From positions 1 through 64,000 of the forward strand of contig NZ_JAGHKP010000005.1 in the NCBI RefSeq assembly GCF_017742215.1: a stretch of DNA of 64,000 nt, in the 5' to 3' direction. The position numbers were made by a program, and so were the translations under genes. Source of the stretch: Chitinophaga chungangae. Its GTDB lineage: Bacteria > Bacteroidota > Bacteroidia > Chitinophagales > Chitinophagaceae. Within the stretch, counting starts at the first letter, position 1. Every line of letters starts with the position of its first letter. Below are positions 8,429-16,971 of the stretch, in pieces. The notes under the pieces are model-generated. The model saw only the letters and a program-made list of their open reading frames with translations, ran no database searches and had not been told where the DNA came from.

Positions 8429-8791
8429 TTACATGGCCGGAGCTGCAGGTGCAGAAGGAGCAGCTTTTTTCTTGGGAGCGGCTTTCTTCTTAGGTGCAGC
8501 TTTCTTAGCCGCGGCTTTCTTTTTAGGAGCAGCTTTCTTAGCGGCAGCTTTTTTAGGAGCGGCTTTCTTAGCAGCAGCTTTCTTTTTAGGAGCGGCTTTT
8601 TTAGCAGCGGCTTTCTTTTTAGGAGCAGCTTTCTTAGCAGCAGCTTTCTTTTTAGGAGCGGCTTTTTTAGCAGCAGCTTTTTTAGGAGCGGCTTTTTTAG
8701 CAGCGGCTTTCTTTTTAGGAGCGGCTTTCTTAGCAGCAGCTTTCTTTTTAGGAGCAGCTTTTTTAGCAGCCGCTTTCTTAATTGTTGCCAT
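8429..8791 (-). CDS. Histone H1-like lysine/alanine-rich repeat protein
   Basis: 120 residues built almost entirely from A, K and P. After MATIKKA it repeats an ~11-residue unit of the type AAPKKKAAAKK about eight to nine times and ends APSAPAAPAM. This matches the C-terminal tails of eukaryotic histone H1 and the bacterial H1-like (Hc1/AlgP-type) nucleoid proteins. Inference: DNA binding and compaction through positive charge. It lies 67 bases downstream of rpmA on the same strand and has its own terminator, so read-through from the ribosomal operon is possible. The 30-33-base DNA repeats make its length likely to vary between strains. Confidence 0.8.
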   Translation of the reverse strand: MATIKKAAAKKAAPKKKAAAKKAAPKKKAAAKKAAPKKAAAKKAAPKKKAAAKKAAPKKKAAAKKAAPKKKAAAKKAAPKKAAAKKAAPKKKAAAKKAAPKKKAAPKKKAAPSAPAAPAM

Positions 8792-8858
8792 TGTTTTTTG
8801 AATTTTGGGTTAGTAATTAAAATTGGGTATTAAAAAAACTTTATGGCAAACACTGCTT

Positions 8859-9137
8859 TTAGGCTTCTGCCTGGGCAGTGGTGTCAAATGATTTTACGGA
8901 AACGAAAGTTCTGTTCTCGCGACCTTTCCGGAACTCCACAACACCATCTGTGAGAGCGTAGATGGTAAAATCTTTACCGATGCCTACGTTAGAACCTGCG
9001 TGATATACGGTGCCCCTCTGGCGGATAATGATGTTACCAGCCACTGCCACCTGACCGCCGAAGATTTTTACACCAAGCCTTTTGCTTTGTGAGTCGCGGC
9101 CGTTCTTAACACTACCTTCACCTTTTTTATGTGCCAT
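8859..9137 (-). CDS. rpmA: 50S ribosomal protein L27
   Basis: 92 residues starting [20 protein letters not shown], with [17 protein letters not shown] and the [11 protein letters not shown] segment, all diagnostic of L27. L27 sits near the peptidyl-transferase centre and stabilises tRNA. The N-terminus begins directly with the mature AHKKG form, without the cleavable extension known in Firmicutes. It lies 29 bases after rplU, the usual order. Confidence 0.98.
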   Translation of the reverse strand: MAHKKGEGSVKNGRDSQSKRLGVKIFGGQVAVAGNIIIRQRGTVYHAGSNVGIGKDFTIYALTDGVVEFRKGRENRTFVSVKSFDTTAQAEA

Positions 9138-9166
9138 TGTATTGTTACTTTATAACTTTATTAATA

Positions 9167-9469
9167 TTAAGCGATTTCGTTGATCCTGATCTTGGTAAAA
9201 TGGGTACGGTGACCTACTTTCTTCCTGAAACCTTTTCTGCGTTTCATTTTGAAAGCAATCACCTTATCACCCTGAACATGGCTCAGGATCTCGGCCTTGA
9301 TCACTGATTTTACATCAGTACCTACGGTAACTTTACCGTCGTTGTCGGTCAGCAAAACTTCTGCAAATTCTACTTTATCTCCAACATTACCAGCCAATTG
9401 GTGTACGAAGATCTCCTGATCTTTCTGTACTTTGAATTGCTGACCTGCGATTTTTACAACTGCGAACAT
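9167..9469 (-). CDS. rplU: 50S ribosomal protein L21
   Basis: 100 residues from MFAVVKIAGQQFKVQKDQEIFV, with HRTHFTKIRINEI near the end, typical of L21. I start at 9469 because this gives the normal length and N-terminus, and because the promoter at 9493-9524 would initiate downstream of the longer upstream start at 9523. First gene of the rplU-rpmA operon. Confidence 0.97.
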   Translation of the reverse strand: MFAVVKIAGQQFKVQKDQEIFVHQLAGNVGDKVEFAEVLLTDNDGKVTVGTDVKSVIKAEILSHVQGDKVIAFKMKRRKGFRKKVGHRTHFTKIRINEIA

Positions 9470-9492
9470 AATATTCCAAAAATAATTTCCTG

Positions 9493-9524
9493 CAAAGGTA
9501 TTACTTTGTTTTTTAATCAACAAA
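9493..9524 (-). promoter_or_regulatory. rplU promoter
   Basis: On the minus strand TTTG (9521-9524), a 20-base spacer and TACCTTTG (9493-9500) match the Bacteroidota consensus exactly. The start site should fall near 9487-9490, giving a leader of only about 20 nucleotides. Confidence 0.75.
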
Positions 9525-9748
9525 GATTTTATACATTTTTACAGGAATCAAGGCCCCGCTGACAGGGCACTGTATTGAAAAATAGCTTTTTACATATCAA
9601 AGATACGGAGTTTTTACAATTTTAGTTTTTTTTAACAATTGTTTAGCAACCCATTTCTGCCGCTATTTTACCCGTTCCCCCGTTTTTTGCCCGCTAATGC
9701 CCGCCAGTGGCCCGTTCTAAAAAGGCCCAAAGTTGTGCACAATTTTTA

Positions 9749-9756
9749 TACATTTG
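9749..9756 (+). promoter_or_regulatory. -7 box upstream of the GH3-like gene
   Basis: TACATTTG matches TAnnTTTG and lies 31 bases before the ATG. I see no clear TTTG at the expected distance upstream. The rest of the 9525-9787 spacer shows nothing further. Confidence 0.45.
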
Positions 9757-9787
9757 TTTTTTACGTTGATCATTAAAATATCGGGGC

Positions 9788-11287
9788 ATGAAGTTTAAAT
9801 CACTGCTGGCCAAACCATTTGCTTCCATCATAGCCGGTAAGGTGAAGAAGGAAATGCTGAGGGCGGTGGAAGATCAGGAGGCTATCCTCCAGGATCTGCT
9901 TAAGACGGGCAAAAAAACGGAATTCGGGAAAGAACATAAATTCGACGGCATCAGCTCCTATGAAAACTTTAAACAGGCAGTGCCCATCCGCGATTACGAG
10001 CAATTTAAACCGTATATCGAAAAAATAAAGGAAGGAAAACACAACATCCTCTGGAAGGGCCAGCCCATCTACTTTGCCAAAACCTCCGGCACTACCAGCG
10101 GAGTAAAATATATTCCCATCACCAAAGAATCGGTGGACCATCACTTCAACACTTCCCGCAACGCGGTGTTCTGCAACGTGACGGAACTGGGCGACGCCAG
10201 CGCTTTCGACGGCAAGCTGATCTTCCTCTCCGGCTCGCCCGAGCTGGAAAGGGTAGGCGGCATCCCCACCGGGCGCCTCAGCGGTATCGCCAATCACCAG
10301 ATCCCGCGGTATCTCCGCACGAATCAATTGCCCAGCTATGAGACAAACTGTATCGAAGACTGGGAAACCAAGCTGGGCAAGATCGTAGACGAAACCATCG
10401 GGCAGGATATGCGCCTCATCAGCGGCATTCCGCCCTGGATGCAGATGTACTTCGACAGCCTTATAGCCCGCAGCGGCAAGCCGGTAGGGGAGCTGTTCCC
10501 CAATTTCAACCTGCTCGTGCACGGCGGTGTGAATTTCGAGCCGTACAAAGCCAAACTGTTCGATTCCATCGGCCGGAAAGTTCCTGCTATCGAGACTTTT
10601 CCCGCTTCGGAAGGGTTTTTTGCGTACCAGGACAGCCAGCAGCACGAAGGCCTGCTGCTTAACACCAACGCCGGTATTTTCTTTGAATTTGTTCCCGCCG
10701 GCGAGATATTCTCCGAAAACCCGACCCGCATCACCCTTAAAGACGTGGAGCCGGGCGTGAACTACGCGCTCATCGTGAGCACCAACGCGGGTTTATGGGC
10801 TTACAACATCGGCGATACCGTGAAGTTCGTGAGCACCAATCCTTACCGCATCGTGGTGACCGGCCGCACCAAACATTTTATTTCCGCCTTCGGCGAGCAT
10901 GTGATCGGCGAGGAAGTGGAGCAAAGCCTGATGGGCGTGGCCTCGGGCAACAACGTGCGCATCACCGAGTTCACCGTGGCGCCGCGCATACAGGTGAACG
11001 GGGAATTGCCGTACCATGAATGGTTCGTGGAGTTTGAGGACGTGCCGGGCAACCTGGAGGGTTTTGCCCTGGAGGTAGACCATGTGCTGCGCAAAAAGAA
11101 CATTTATTACGACGATCTGTTAACCGGTAATATATTGCAGCCTCTGAAGATAAGGCCCGTGCGCAAGAACGGGTTTATCGACTATATGAAGTCCATCGGC
11201 AAGCTCGGTGGCCAGAACAAGGTGCCGCGCCTGAGCAACGACCGCAAGATCGCGGAAGAAATGGAAAAATACCTGCAAGCGCGCTGA
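9788..11287 (+). CDS. GH3 auxin-responsive-promoter family acyl-adenylate enzyme
   Basis: 499 residues. The AMP-binding P-loop-like segment FAKTSGTTSGVKYIPIT is near residues 97-113, and LISGIPPWMQM plus the GWAYNIGDTVKF-like segment (LWAYNIGDTVKFVS) and TGRTKHFISAFGEHV motifs follow. This is the order seen in GH3 family proteins of the ANL adenylating superfamily. Plant GH3 enzymes conjugate amino acids to acyl acids such as jasmonate or auxin. The bacterial substrate is not known and cannot be read from sequence. It stands alone upstream of dxr. Confidence 0.85.
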   Translation: MKFKSLLAKPFASIIAGKVKKEMLRAVEDQEAILQDLLKTGKKTEFGKEHKFDGISSYENFKQAVPIRDYEQFKPYIEKIKEGKHNILWKGQPIYFAKTSGTTSGVKYIPITKESVDHHFNTSRNAVFCNVTELGDASAFDGKLIFLSGSPELERVGGIPTGRLSGIANHQIPRYLRTNQLPSYETNCIEDWETKLGKIVDETIGQDMRLISGIPPWMQMYFDSLIARSGKPVGELFPNFNLLVHGGVNFEPYKAKLFDSIGRKVPAIETFPASEGFFAYQDSQQHEGLLLNTNAGIFFEFVPAGEIFSENPTRITLKDVEPGVNYALIVSTNAGLWAYNIGDTVKFVSTNPYRIVVTGRTKHFISAFGEHVIGEEVEQSLMGVASGNNVRITEFTVAPRIQVNGELPYHEWFVEFEDVPGNLEGFALEVDHVLRKKNIYYDDLLTGNILQPLKIRPVRKNGFIDYMKSIGKLGGQNKVPRLSNDRKIAEEMEKYLQAR

Positions 11288-11397
11288 TACGGTCCAGGAA
11301 AGGCTTAGCCTCCCGCCAGCCGCGGGAAGGCAGGCGTTCGCACGCACAATAGATAAAAACCTTTAAATTTAAGCGCAGGAAACAGTCCTGTTTGATC

Positions 11398-12561
11398 ATG
11401 AGTAAAAAACGCATAGGAATTTTCGGCTCCACAGGGTCCGTCGGCCGCCAGGCGCTCGACGTTATCGCCGCACACCCGGATAAGTTTGAAGTGGAAGTGC
11501 TCACCGCGCAGCAGAACGCCGCCCTGCTCATCGAGCAGGCCGTTCAGTTCAAACCCAACGCGGTGGTGATCGGCGACGAAACGAAATACACCGAAGTAAA
11601 GGACGTACTGTTCGATAAAGGCATCAAGGTATTTGCCGGCGCCGCCGCCATGGTGGAAGTGGCCGCGTGGGACAGCATCGACCTGGTGCTGGCGTCCATT
11701 GTAGGTTTCGCCGGCCTGGCGCCCACGCTCAGCGCGCTGGAGCAGGGCACGCCGGTAGCGCTGGCCAACAAGGAAACCCTGGTAGTGGCAGGCGATATCG
11801 TGATGGCGACCGCGCGCAGGAAAAACGTGCCCATCATCCCGGTGGATTCGGAGCATTCCGCCATTTTCCAATGCCTGCTGGGAGAGCCGCCAGGCAAGGT
11901 GGACAAAGTGATACTCACCGCATCCGGCGGGCCTTTCCTCGGGAAAAAGACCAATTTCCTGATCAATGTAAAAAAAGACCACGCGCTGCAGCATCCTAAC
12001 TGGAGCATGGGCGCCAAGATCAGCATCGATTCCGCCACCCTGATGAACAAAGGGCTGGAAATGATCGAGGCCAAATGGCTGTTCGGCCTGGATGCGGAGC
12101 AGATCGAAGTGGTGATACACCCGCAGTCTATCATCCATTCCATGGTACAGTTCACGGACGGATCGCTGAAAGCCCAGATGGGCCTGCCGGATATGAAACT
12201 GCCCATCCAGTATGCAATGGGTTACCCGGACCGTTTGTCCAACGATTTCCCGCGTTTTTCTTTCAAGAATTACCCCTCCCTTACTTTTGAGCAGCCCGAT
12301 ACGAAAACATTCCGTAACCTTGCCATCGCCACAGAAGTATTGAAGAAAGGGGGGAATGCGGCCTGCGTCATGAACGCAGCGAACGAGGAAGTGGTGCTGG
12401 CGTTCCTGAAAAACAGGATCGGGTTCCTGCAGATGACGGAAGTGATCGAAGAAACCCTGGCGAAGATCCCCTTCGTGGAAAAGCCGACTTTACAGCATTA
12501 TTACCAGGCAGATGCCGCTGCCCGCGAACATGCCGCAGAATTGATACATAGTCTCACCTGA
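11398..12561 (+). CDS. dxr: 1-deoxy-D-xylulose 5-phosphate reductoisomerase
   Basis: 387 residues from the ATG at 11398; a TTG two codons earlier is less likely. It opens with the NADPH-binding motif GIFGSTGSVGRQALDVI. LANKETLVVAG, PVDSEHSAIFQCL and TASGGPF are the metal and substrate loops. MNKGLEMIEAKWLF and HPQSIIHSMVQFTDGS are also conserved. It converts DXP to 2-C-methylerythritol 4-phosphate, the committed step of the MEP isoprenoid pathway. The spacer to rseP is 43 bases, so the two may be co-expressed. Confidence 0.98.
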   Translation: MSKKRIGIFGSTGSVGRQALDVIAAHPDKFEVEVLTAQQNAALLIEQAVQFKPNAVVIGDETKYTEVKDVLFDKGIKVFAGAAAMVEVAAWDSIDLVLASIVGFAGLAPTLSALEQGTPVALANKETLVVAGDIVMATARRKNVPIIPVDSEHSAIFQCLLGEPPGKVDKVILTASGGPFLGKKTNFLINVKKDHALQHPNWSMGAKISIDSATLMNKGLEMIEAKWLFGLDAEQIEVVIHPQSIIHSMVQFTDGSLKAQMGLPDMKLPIQYAMGYPDRLSNDFPRFSFKNYPSLTFEQPDTKTFRNLAIATEVLKKGGNAACVMNAANEEVVLAFLKNRIGFLQMTEVIEETLAKIPFVEKPTLQHYYQADAAAREHAAELIHSLT

Positions 12562-12604
12562 TTCATTTACCTTCGCAAACTAAGAGTATACATCCAAGCA
12601 ATAC

Positions 12605-13942
12605 ATGGAAACATCGGAAATATTAATCAAAGCAGGCCAGTTGATTTTGTCGCTGTCGATCCTGGTGGTCCTGCATGAAATGGGGCATTTTATCCCGGCC
12701 AAACTGTTCAAGACGAAAGTGGAGAAGTTCTATCTTTTCTTCGATCCCTGGTTTTCCCTTTTTAAGTTCAAAAAAGGCGATACGGAATACGGCGTGGGCT
12801 GGCTGCCCCTGGGCGGTTATGTGAAGATTTCCGGTATGATCGACGAGAGCATGGACAAGGAGCAGCTGAACAAGCCGCCGCAGCCCTGGGAGTTCCGTTC
12901 CAAACCGGCCTGGCAGCGCCTGATCATCATGATCGGCGGGGTAACGGTGAACCTGATCCTTGGGTTTTTTATCTATTCCATGATCCTCTGGCAGTGGGGA
13001 GACGATTACCTGCCTATCCGCAACGCCAAATACGGTATTTATGCGGATTCGCTCGCCCAAAGCATCGGTCTTCGCGATGGCGATCACATCATTGCGGTGG
13101 ATAGCGTTAAAAAGGAAAAGTTTGAAGAAATCACGGGAGACGTGATCCTGAATCAGGCCAAAACCATCCAGATAGAACGCGACGGCCGGGAAATGAGCAT
13201 TACGATCCCGCAGGGATTCGTCAATAAAACCATCAACAAAAAAGCGCCCATTGCCCTGCCGAGGATGCTTTCGATATTGGATACCGTGTTCCCGAAAGGG
13301 AACGCCTACAAATCCGGCATCCGCAACGGCGATCGTGTATTGAGTGTGAACGATACAGCCGTGACCTACTTTATGGACATGGCGAAAATGATCAAACGGC
13401 AGGCAGGCAAACCGGTGAAACTCACCATCCTGCGCGGCGCCGACACATTGACGTTTAATCCGCTGGTATCGCCGAAAGACAATCTTATGCTCGGTTACAG
13501 CATCAACAAACAGCTGGACGTAGTGCATGTGAGTTATACTTTCGGCGAAGCGATTCCCGCCGGGTTCAAAAAAGCGATATCGACCCTTGTAAAATACGTA
13601 CAGCAGCTGCGCCTGATCTTTGTTTCTCCTGAAGTAAAAGCAAGCGAATCGCTGGGCGGCTTCATGAGCATCGGGAGCCTGTTCCCTTCCGTTTGGGACT
13701 GGCAGAGTTTCTGGGAACTGACAGCATTGCTGAGCATTATTTTGGCATTCATGAACATCCTGCCGATCCCCGCGCTGGACGGCGGCCACGTACTGTTCCT
13801 CATTTATGAAATGATCACCGGCCGCAAGCCCGGCGAGAAGTTCATGGAATACGCGCAGATCGTGGGGATGGTGATATTGTTCGGTTTACTGCTGTATGCG
13901 AACGGGCTGGATGTATGGCGTTGGATCACCTCCAAATTCTGA
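12605..13942 (+). CDS. rseP: RseP family site-2 membrane metalloprotease
   Basis: 445 residues. The zinc motif HEMGH (His24, Glu25, His28) lies in the first membrane helix. NILPIPALDGGHV near the C-terminus provides the third ligand (NxxPxxxLDG). One or two PDZ-like regions lie between. The family cleaves membrane-bound anti-sigma factors and signal-peptide remnants. This genome has several anti-sigma proteins (two in this window) that could be substrates. The dxr-rseP pairing is common in bacteria. Confidence 0.95.
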   Translation: METSEILIKAGQLILSLSILVVLHEMGHFIPAKLFKTKVEKFYLFFDPWFSLFKFKKGDTEYGVGWLPLGGYVKISGMIDESMDKEQLNKPPQPWEFRSKPAWQRLIIMIGGVTVNLILGFFIYSMILWQWGDDYLPIRNAKYGIYADSLAQSIGLRDGDHIIAVDSVKKEKFEEITGDVILNQAKTIQIERDGREMSITIPQGFVNKTINKKAPIALPRMLSILDTVFPKGNAYKSGIRNGDRVLSVNDTAVTYFMDMAKMIKRQAGKPVKLTILRGADTLTFNPLVSPKDNLMLGYSINKQLDVVHVSYTFGEAIPAGFKKAISTLVKYVQQLRLIFVSPEVKASESLGGFMSIGSLFPSVWDWQSFWELTALLSIILAFMNILPIPALDGGHVLFLIYEMITGRKPGEKFMEYAQIVGMVILFGLLLYANGLDVWRWITSKF

Positions 13943-13953
13943 TGAAAATTCCG

Positions 13954-13961
13954 TATCTTTG
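13954..13961 (+). promoter_or_regulatory. ssrA -7 box
   Basis: TATCTTTG matches TAnnTTTG and lies 16 bases before the mature tmRNA 5' end, leaving a short 5' leader for RNase P to remove. No good -33 element is visible. Confidence 0.55.
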
Positions 13962-13976
13962 CGGGGCAGATAAACT

Positions 13977-14346
13977 GGGGCCGACCGGTTTTGACAGCAT
14001 AGGTCTTTGAAAGTGTAAGCATGCCGTGCGTTGGATAATTAGCACGTAAATCTGAATACCCAAACACTAATTGGCGAATCTAACTACGCCATGGCTGCCT
14101 AATTAAATTAGGTACCCATTATAGCCGCTTGAGCTTGTCGCCCTATGCGACTCTTGCCGCCGAATCAAAACCACATTGGGATAGGTACACATGGTTTCTG
14201 TGAGTGTGTAATGAAAATCTAAACGGATACGAACGAGGTTGGTTTGTTCTGCCCCTGCCGAGTTCCGACAACCCAATGCAGAAATAAGCATGTAGAAAGC
14301 TTTTGGAGGATATGTTTGGACGCGGGTTCGACTCCCGCCGGTTCCA
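13977..14346 (+). ncRNA. ssrA: tmRNA
   Basis: The 5' end GGGGCCG pairs with CGGTTCC at the 3' end, forming a full 7-base acceptor stem with G-U pairs. The T-arm GCGGGTTCGACTCCCGC precedes it, and discriminator A is at 14346. CCA is not encoded. The tag frame begins at GGC (14073) and reads GESNYAMAA before TAA (14100-14102), so with the charged alanine the tag is AGESNYAMAA. The final hydrophobic AMAA fits ClpXP recognition and resembles tags of other Bacteroidota. tmRNA rescues stalled ribosomes together with SmpB. One-piece form. Confidence 0.97.
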
Positions 14347-14356
14347 CTTCAAAGAT

Positions 14357-14393
14357 AAAAGGCTATAAATCAATAGATCTATAGCCTTTTTTT
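14357..14393 (+). terminator. Intrinsic terminator of ssrA
   Basis: AAAAGGCTATA (14357-14367) pairs with TATAGCCTTTT (14380-14390), followed by more T. The A-run and T-run suggest it may also work for the convergent HopJ-like gene. Confidence 0.85.
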
Positions 14394-14411
14394 ATTTCAA
14401 ATAACTAAACC

Positions 14412-14753
14412 CTACTTCGCCCTCAACGCCTCCCCTTCAAACATGATCCCCGGCCAGCCGTGCTGCATAAACTGCCGGATATTCTGATGGTCCGTGGCAT
14501 AGGGATGGTCCAGCACGGATTGATAATGTTCCGCAAATAAATACAGCGTGTTTTCCTTGTCAAGGTTATTTAATTGAGCAAAAGCGAACACTTTCGCGCT
14601 GCCCTGGTTCTGGGCCGCTTCGTTGTATGTCCCGCCATTTTTAAAGGCCGTCGGCTGATGCTGGTAATAGCTTTCTATAAACGTGATCACATCTTTGAAC
14701 TGGATCGAATTATTCTTCAATTGTTGCAGCAATGCCGTTATTTGTTCTTTCAT
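14412..14753 (-). CDS. HopJ type III effector-like family protein
   Basis: 113 residues with FIESYYQHQPTAFKNG, GSAKVFAFAQLNNL, TLYLFAEHYQSV, HQNIRQFMQHGW and GIMFEGEALR. These match the HopJ family, named after a Pseudomonas effector but widespread in free-living bacteria without type III secretion. No secretion signal is visible, so the effector name should not be taken as function. Real role unknown. Confidence 0.85.
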   Translation of the reverse strand: MKEQITALLQQLKNNSIQFKDVITFIESYYQHQPTAFKNGGTYNEAAQNQGSAKVFAFAQLNNLDKENTLYLFAEHYQSVLDHPYATDHQNIRQFMQHGWPGIMFEGEALRAK

Positions 14754-14772
14754 GCAGCTTGTCGTTTAGCGG

Positions 14773-16251
14773 TCAAAAATAGAAATTCTCATTTAATACG
14801 CTCTTCAAAATCCCCAATGCTTCCACTATTTCTTTTTCATCCAGCGAAGCGAAGCCCATCCTGAGCCCGTTGACGGAAAAAGATTCGTTCCTGTAGAAGA
14901 TCCCGTCGTCGATATTCAATCCTTTTTTTGCGGCTTCGCGCGACATTTTGACCAGGTCTATCTTTGGATGGAAGCGCGCCCACACGGCAAGTCCTCCTTC
15001 AGGCACGTCGAAAATGATTTCCTTTTTGAAGTCAGTCCGGAGTATTTCACAAAACTGGTCGCGGCGCTGCCGGTAAATTTTCAGCGACTTCCGGGAATAC
15101 CGGTCCATCTCGCCGTTATTGTACATCACCGCAAACGCTTCTTCCATCACCGTGTCTCCCTGTTTGTCGATCAGTTCCCGCAAAGCGGCCGCGGCATCGA
15201 CAAATTTCGGCGGCCCAAGCATAAAACCGATCCGCAGCGCGGGCGCAAAGGTTTTCGTGACGGAGCCAAGATAAATCACGCTCTGGTTATGATCGATGCT
15301 GGCCAATGGTAGGTAAGGCTTGTTATCGTAATGAAAGTCATAATCATAATCGTCTTCGATGATCGCAAAACGATATTCCTTTGCAAGGCCCAGCAGTTTC
15401 AGCCGCCGCTCCATGCTCATCGTAACGGTGGTTGGGCAATGATGATGCGGAATGATGTACACCGCTTTTATCTTCTTTTTCTTCAATACTTTTTCAAGAT
15501 GGTCCACGTCCATGCCCTTGCCGTCTACGGGAATCCGCAGGAGATTTGCCCCGGCATGCCGGAAAGTATCGTCCGCCAGCGCGTAGTTCGACGTGCCTAC
15601 CGCGATATGGTCCCTCGGCTGCAGCAGCAGTTGCGACGCCAGGTAAATGCCCATCTGGCTGCCTTTTGTGATCAGGATATTTTCCGCTGGAATGGCTACG
15701 CCGCGCGTTTGCGAAAGCGAACTGCGGATCGCGGAGCGCAAATGTTCCGAACCTTTGGAACTTCCATATTTCAGAAAATTTTTGCCATACGATTTCCGGG
15801 AAATACTCCGGTATTCCCGCATCAGTTCGTCCACCGGCGTAAGGCGCACGTCGGGGAAACCATCGTCGATAGCGAGCTTCGTTTTCTGGAGATTTTTGCT
15901 GGGAAGGGCATTTTCGAAACGGTTGGTCCAGGTGAAAGCGTCCTGTCCCCGGGTGTTTGTATTGTTTTCCGGCAGCTTTTTCCTGGCGATCACCGGCAGC
16001 CCCGGCAATACGAACACACCTTTCCGCTCCACGGATTCCGCCCAGCCCTGGCTGACCAACTCTTCATAAGCCAGTTTCACGGTGTTCCTGTTAATACCGA
16101 TCAGTTCCGCCAGGATGCGCGACCCCGGCAGCACGTCCGAGGGCTGCAGCGTACCGTTCGTGATCAGCGCGATAAAACCGTTGCAAACCTGGATGTGAAG
16201 CGCCACGGCGGCGTTGCGGTCTACCCGGATCAATGATTTGTATGGAAGCAT
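14773..16251 (-). CDS. MocR family PLP-dependent transcriptional regulator
   Basis: 492 residues from MLPYKSLIRVDRNAAVALHIQ. The N-terminal GntR winged helix (LPGSRILAELIGINRNTVKLAYEELVSQGW) is followed by an aminotransferase fold I domain with TKGSQMGIYLASQLLL, HHHCPTTVTMS and EDDYDYDFHYD. The PLP lysine lies in YLGSVTKTFAPALRIGF. I prefer the start at 16251; an ATG at 16305 is also in frame, but the family normally begins with MLPYK. It is divergent from the azoreductase operon, so it probably controls that operon. MocR proteins often respond to PLP or amino compounds. Confidence 0.92.
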   Translation of the reverse strand: MLPYKSLIRVDRNAAVALHIQVCNGFIALITNGTLQPSDVLPGSRILAELIGINRNTVKLAYEELVSQGWAESVERKGVFVLPGLPVIARKKLPENNTNTRGQDAFTWTNRFENALPSKNLQKTKLAIDDGFPDVRLTPVDELMREYRSISRKSYGKNFLKYGSSKGSEHLRSAIRSSLSQTRGVAIPAENILITKGSQMGIYLASQLLLQPRDHIAVGTSNYALADDTFRHAGANLLRIPVDGKGMDVDHLEKVLKKKKIKAVYIIPHHHCPTTVTMSMERRLKLLGLAKEYRFAIIEDDYDYDFHYDNKPYLPLASIDHNQSVIYLGSVTKTFAPALRIGFMLGPPKFVDAAAALRELIDKQGDTVMEEAFAVMYNNGEMDRYSRKSLKIYRQRRDQFCEILRTDFKKEIIFDVPEGGLAVWARFHPKIDLVKMSREAAKKGLNIDDGIFYRNESFSVNGLRMGFASLDEKEIVEALGILKSVLNENFYF

Positions 16252-16326
16252 CTGGGCTGTAGTTTTTGTTGAATCTGGTCTGTAAATGTAGCCCAGCACC
16301 GCCATACTTTTGTATAAAATAGCAGG

Positions 16327-16971
16327 ATGAAAAAAGTATTGGTCATTAATACGAGCGCAAGAACGGCCGGGTCCAAAAGCAGGAAACTGACGGAAATGTT
16401 CACTGAATCCTGGGAACGCACGCACGACCGCCCGGAGATCCGTTTCCGTGAGCTGGGCACGGGCGATGTGCCTCACATCAGCGGCGAATGGCTGACTGCG
16501 GCGTTTAAACCGGCGGCGGCCAGGTCTGAAGAAGAAAACGGGCTGCTGGCAAGGAGTGATATTTATATCTCCGAACTGCGGGAAGCAGATGTGATCGTGC
16601 TGGGCGCGCCCATGTACAACTGGTCTGTTCCCAGTACGCTCAAGGCCTGGCTGGACCATGTGATGAGGATCAATGAAACGTTCAGGGCAGATCCCGCCCG
16701 GGCGCCGCATCCTTATATCGGGCTGCTGAAGAATAAAACACTGATCCTTTTATTGACGAGGGGCAACGACGGGTACGAAAAAGGAGAGCACAGCGAACAT
16801 ATGAATTTCCAGAGTACTTACCTGGAAACGGTATTCAATATTATGGGCATCACCGACATCCATACGATCGCCGTTAACGGCGCTTCGCTGGGCGCGGAGA
16901 TGCTGGAGAGTTCCATAGATAGGGCTCGTCAGGCAATAAACAGGCTCGTGAAGGGAGAATTGATCTTATGA
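16327..16971 (+). CDS. FMN-dependent NADH:azoreductase (AzoR/AcpD family)
   Basis: 214 residues with a flavodoxin-like fold. INTSARTAGSKSRKL binds the FMN phosphate, and APMYNWSVPSTLKAWLDHV is the AzoR signature. These enzymes reduce quinones and azo compounds with NADH. First gene of an operon with EamA and AhpD-like genes: the next start overlaps this stop by four bases (ATGA). Confidence 0.9.
   Translation: MKKVLVINTSARTAGSKSRKLTEMFTESWERTHDRPEIRFRELGTGDVPHISGEWLTAAFKPAAARSEEENGLLARSDIYISELREADVIVLGAPMYNWSVPSTLKAWLDHVMRINETFRADPARAPHPYIGLLKNKTLILLLTRGNDGYEKGEHSEHMNFQSTYLETVFNIMGITDIHTIAVNGASLGAEMLESSIDRARQAINRLVKGELIL

Noticed and set aside
8460-8790. Regular ~33-base DNA repeats resembling a CRISPR array
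   Set aside because: The repeats are contiguous without unique spacers and encode the AAPKKKAAAKK protein repeat.
8433-8801. Plus-strand frame encoding an alanine/phenylalanine/glycine repeat
   Set aside because: It is the mirror of the Lys/Ala histone-like gene; the terminator and strand of neighbours support the minus-strand reading.
6764-8833. Long plus-strand open frame (689 codons) opposite the PolX-like and H1-like genes
   Set aside because: It is the antisense of two well-supported genes; its translation is low-complexity (F/G/V-rich, then SSFLFRSGF repeats) with no family features.
14412-14753. Interpreting the HopJ-like gene as a secreted virulence effector
   Set aside because: No type III secretion genes or export signal are present; the family is widespread in non-pathogens.
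16252-16710. N-terminal extension of the MocR frame
   Set aside because: It overlaps the divergent azoreductase and the shared promoter region; MocR proteins begin at MLPYK.
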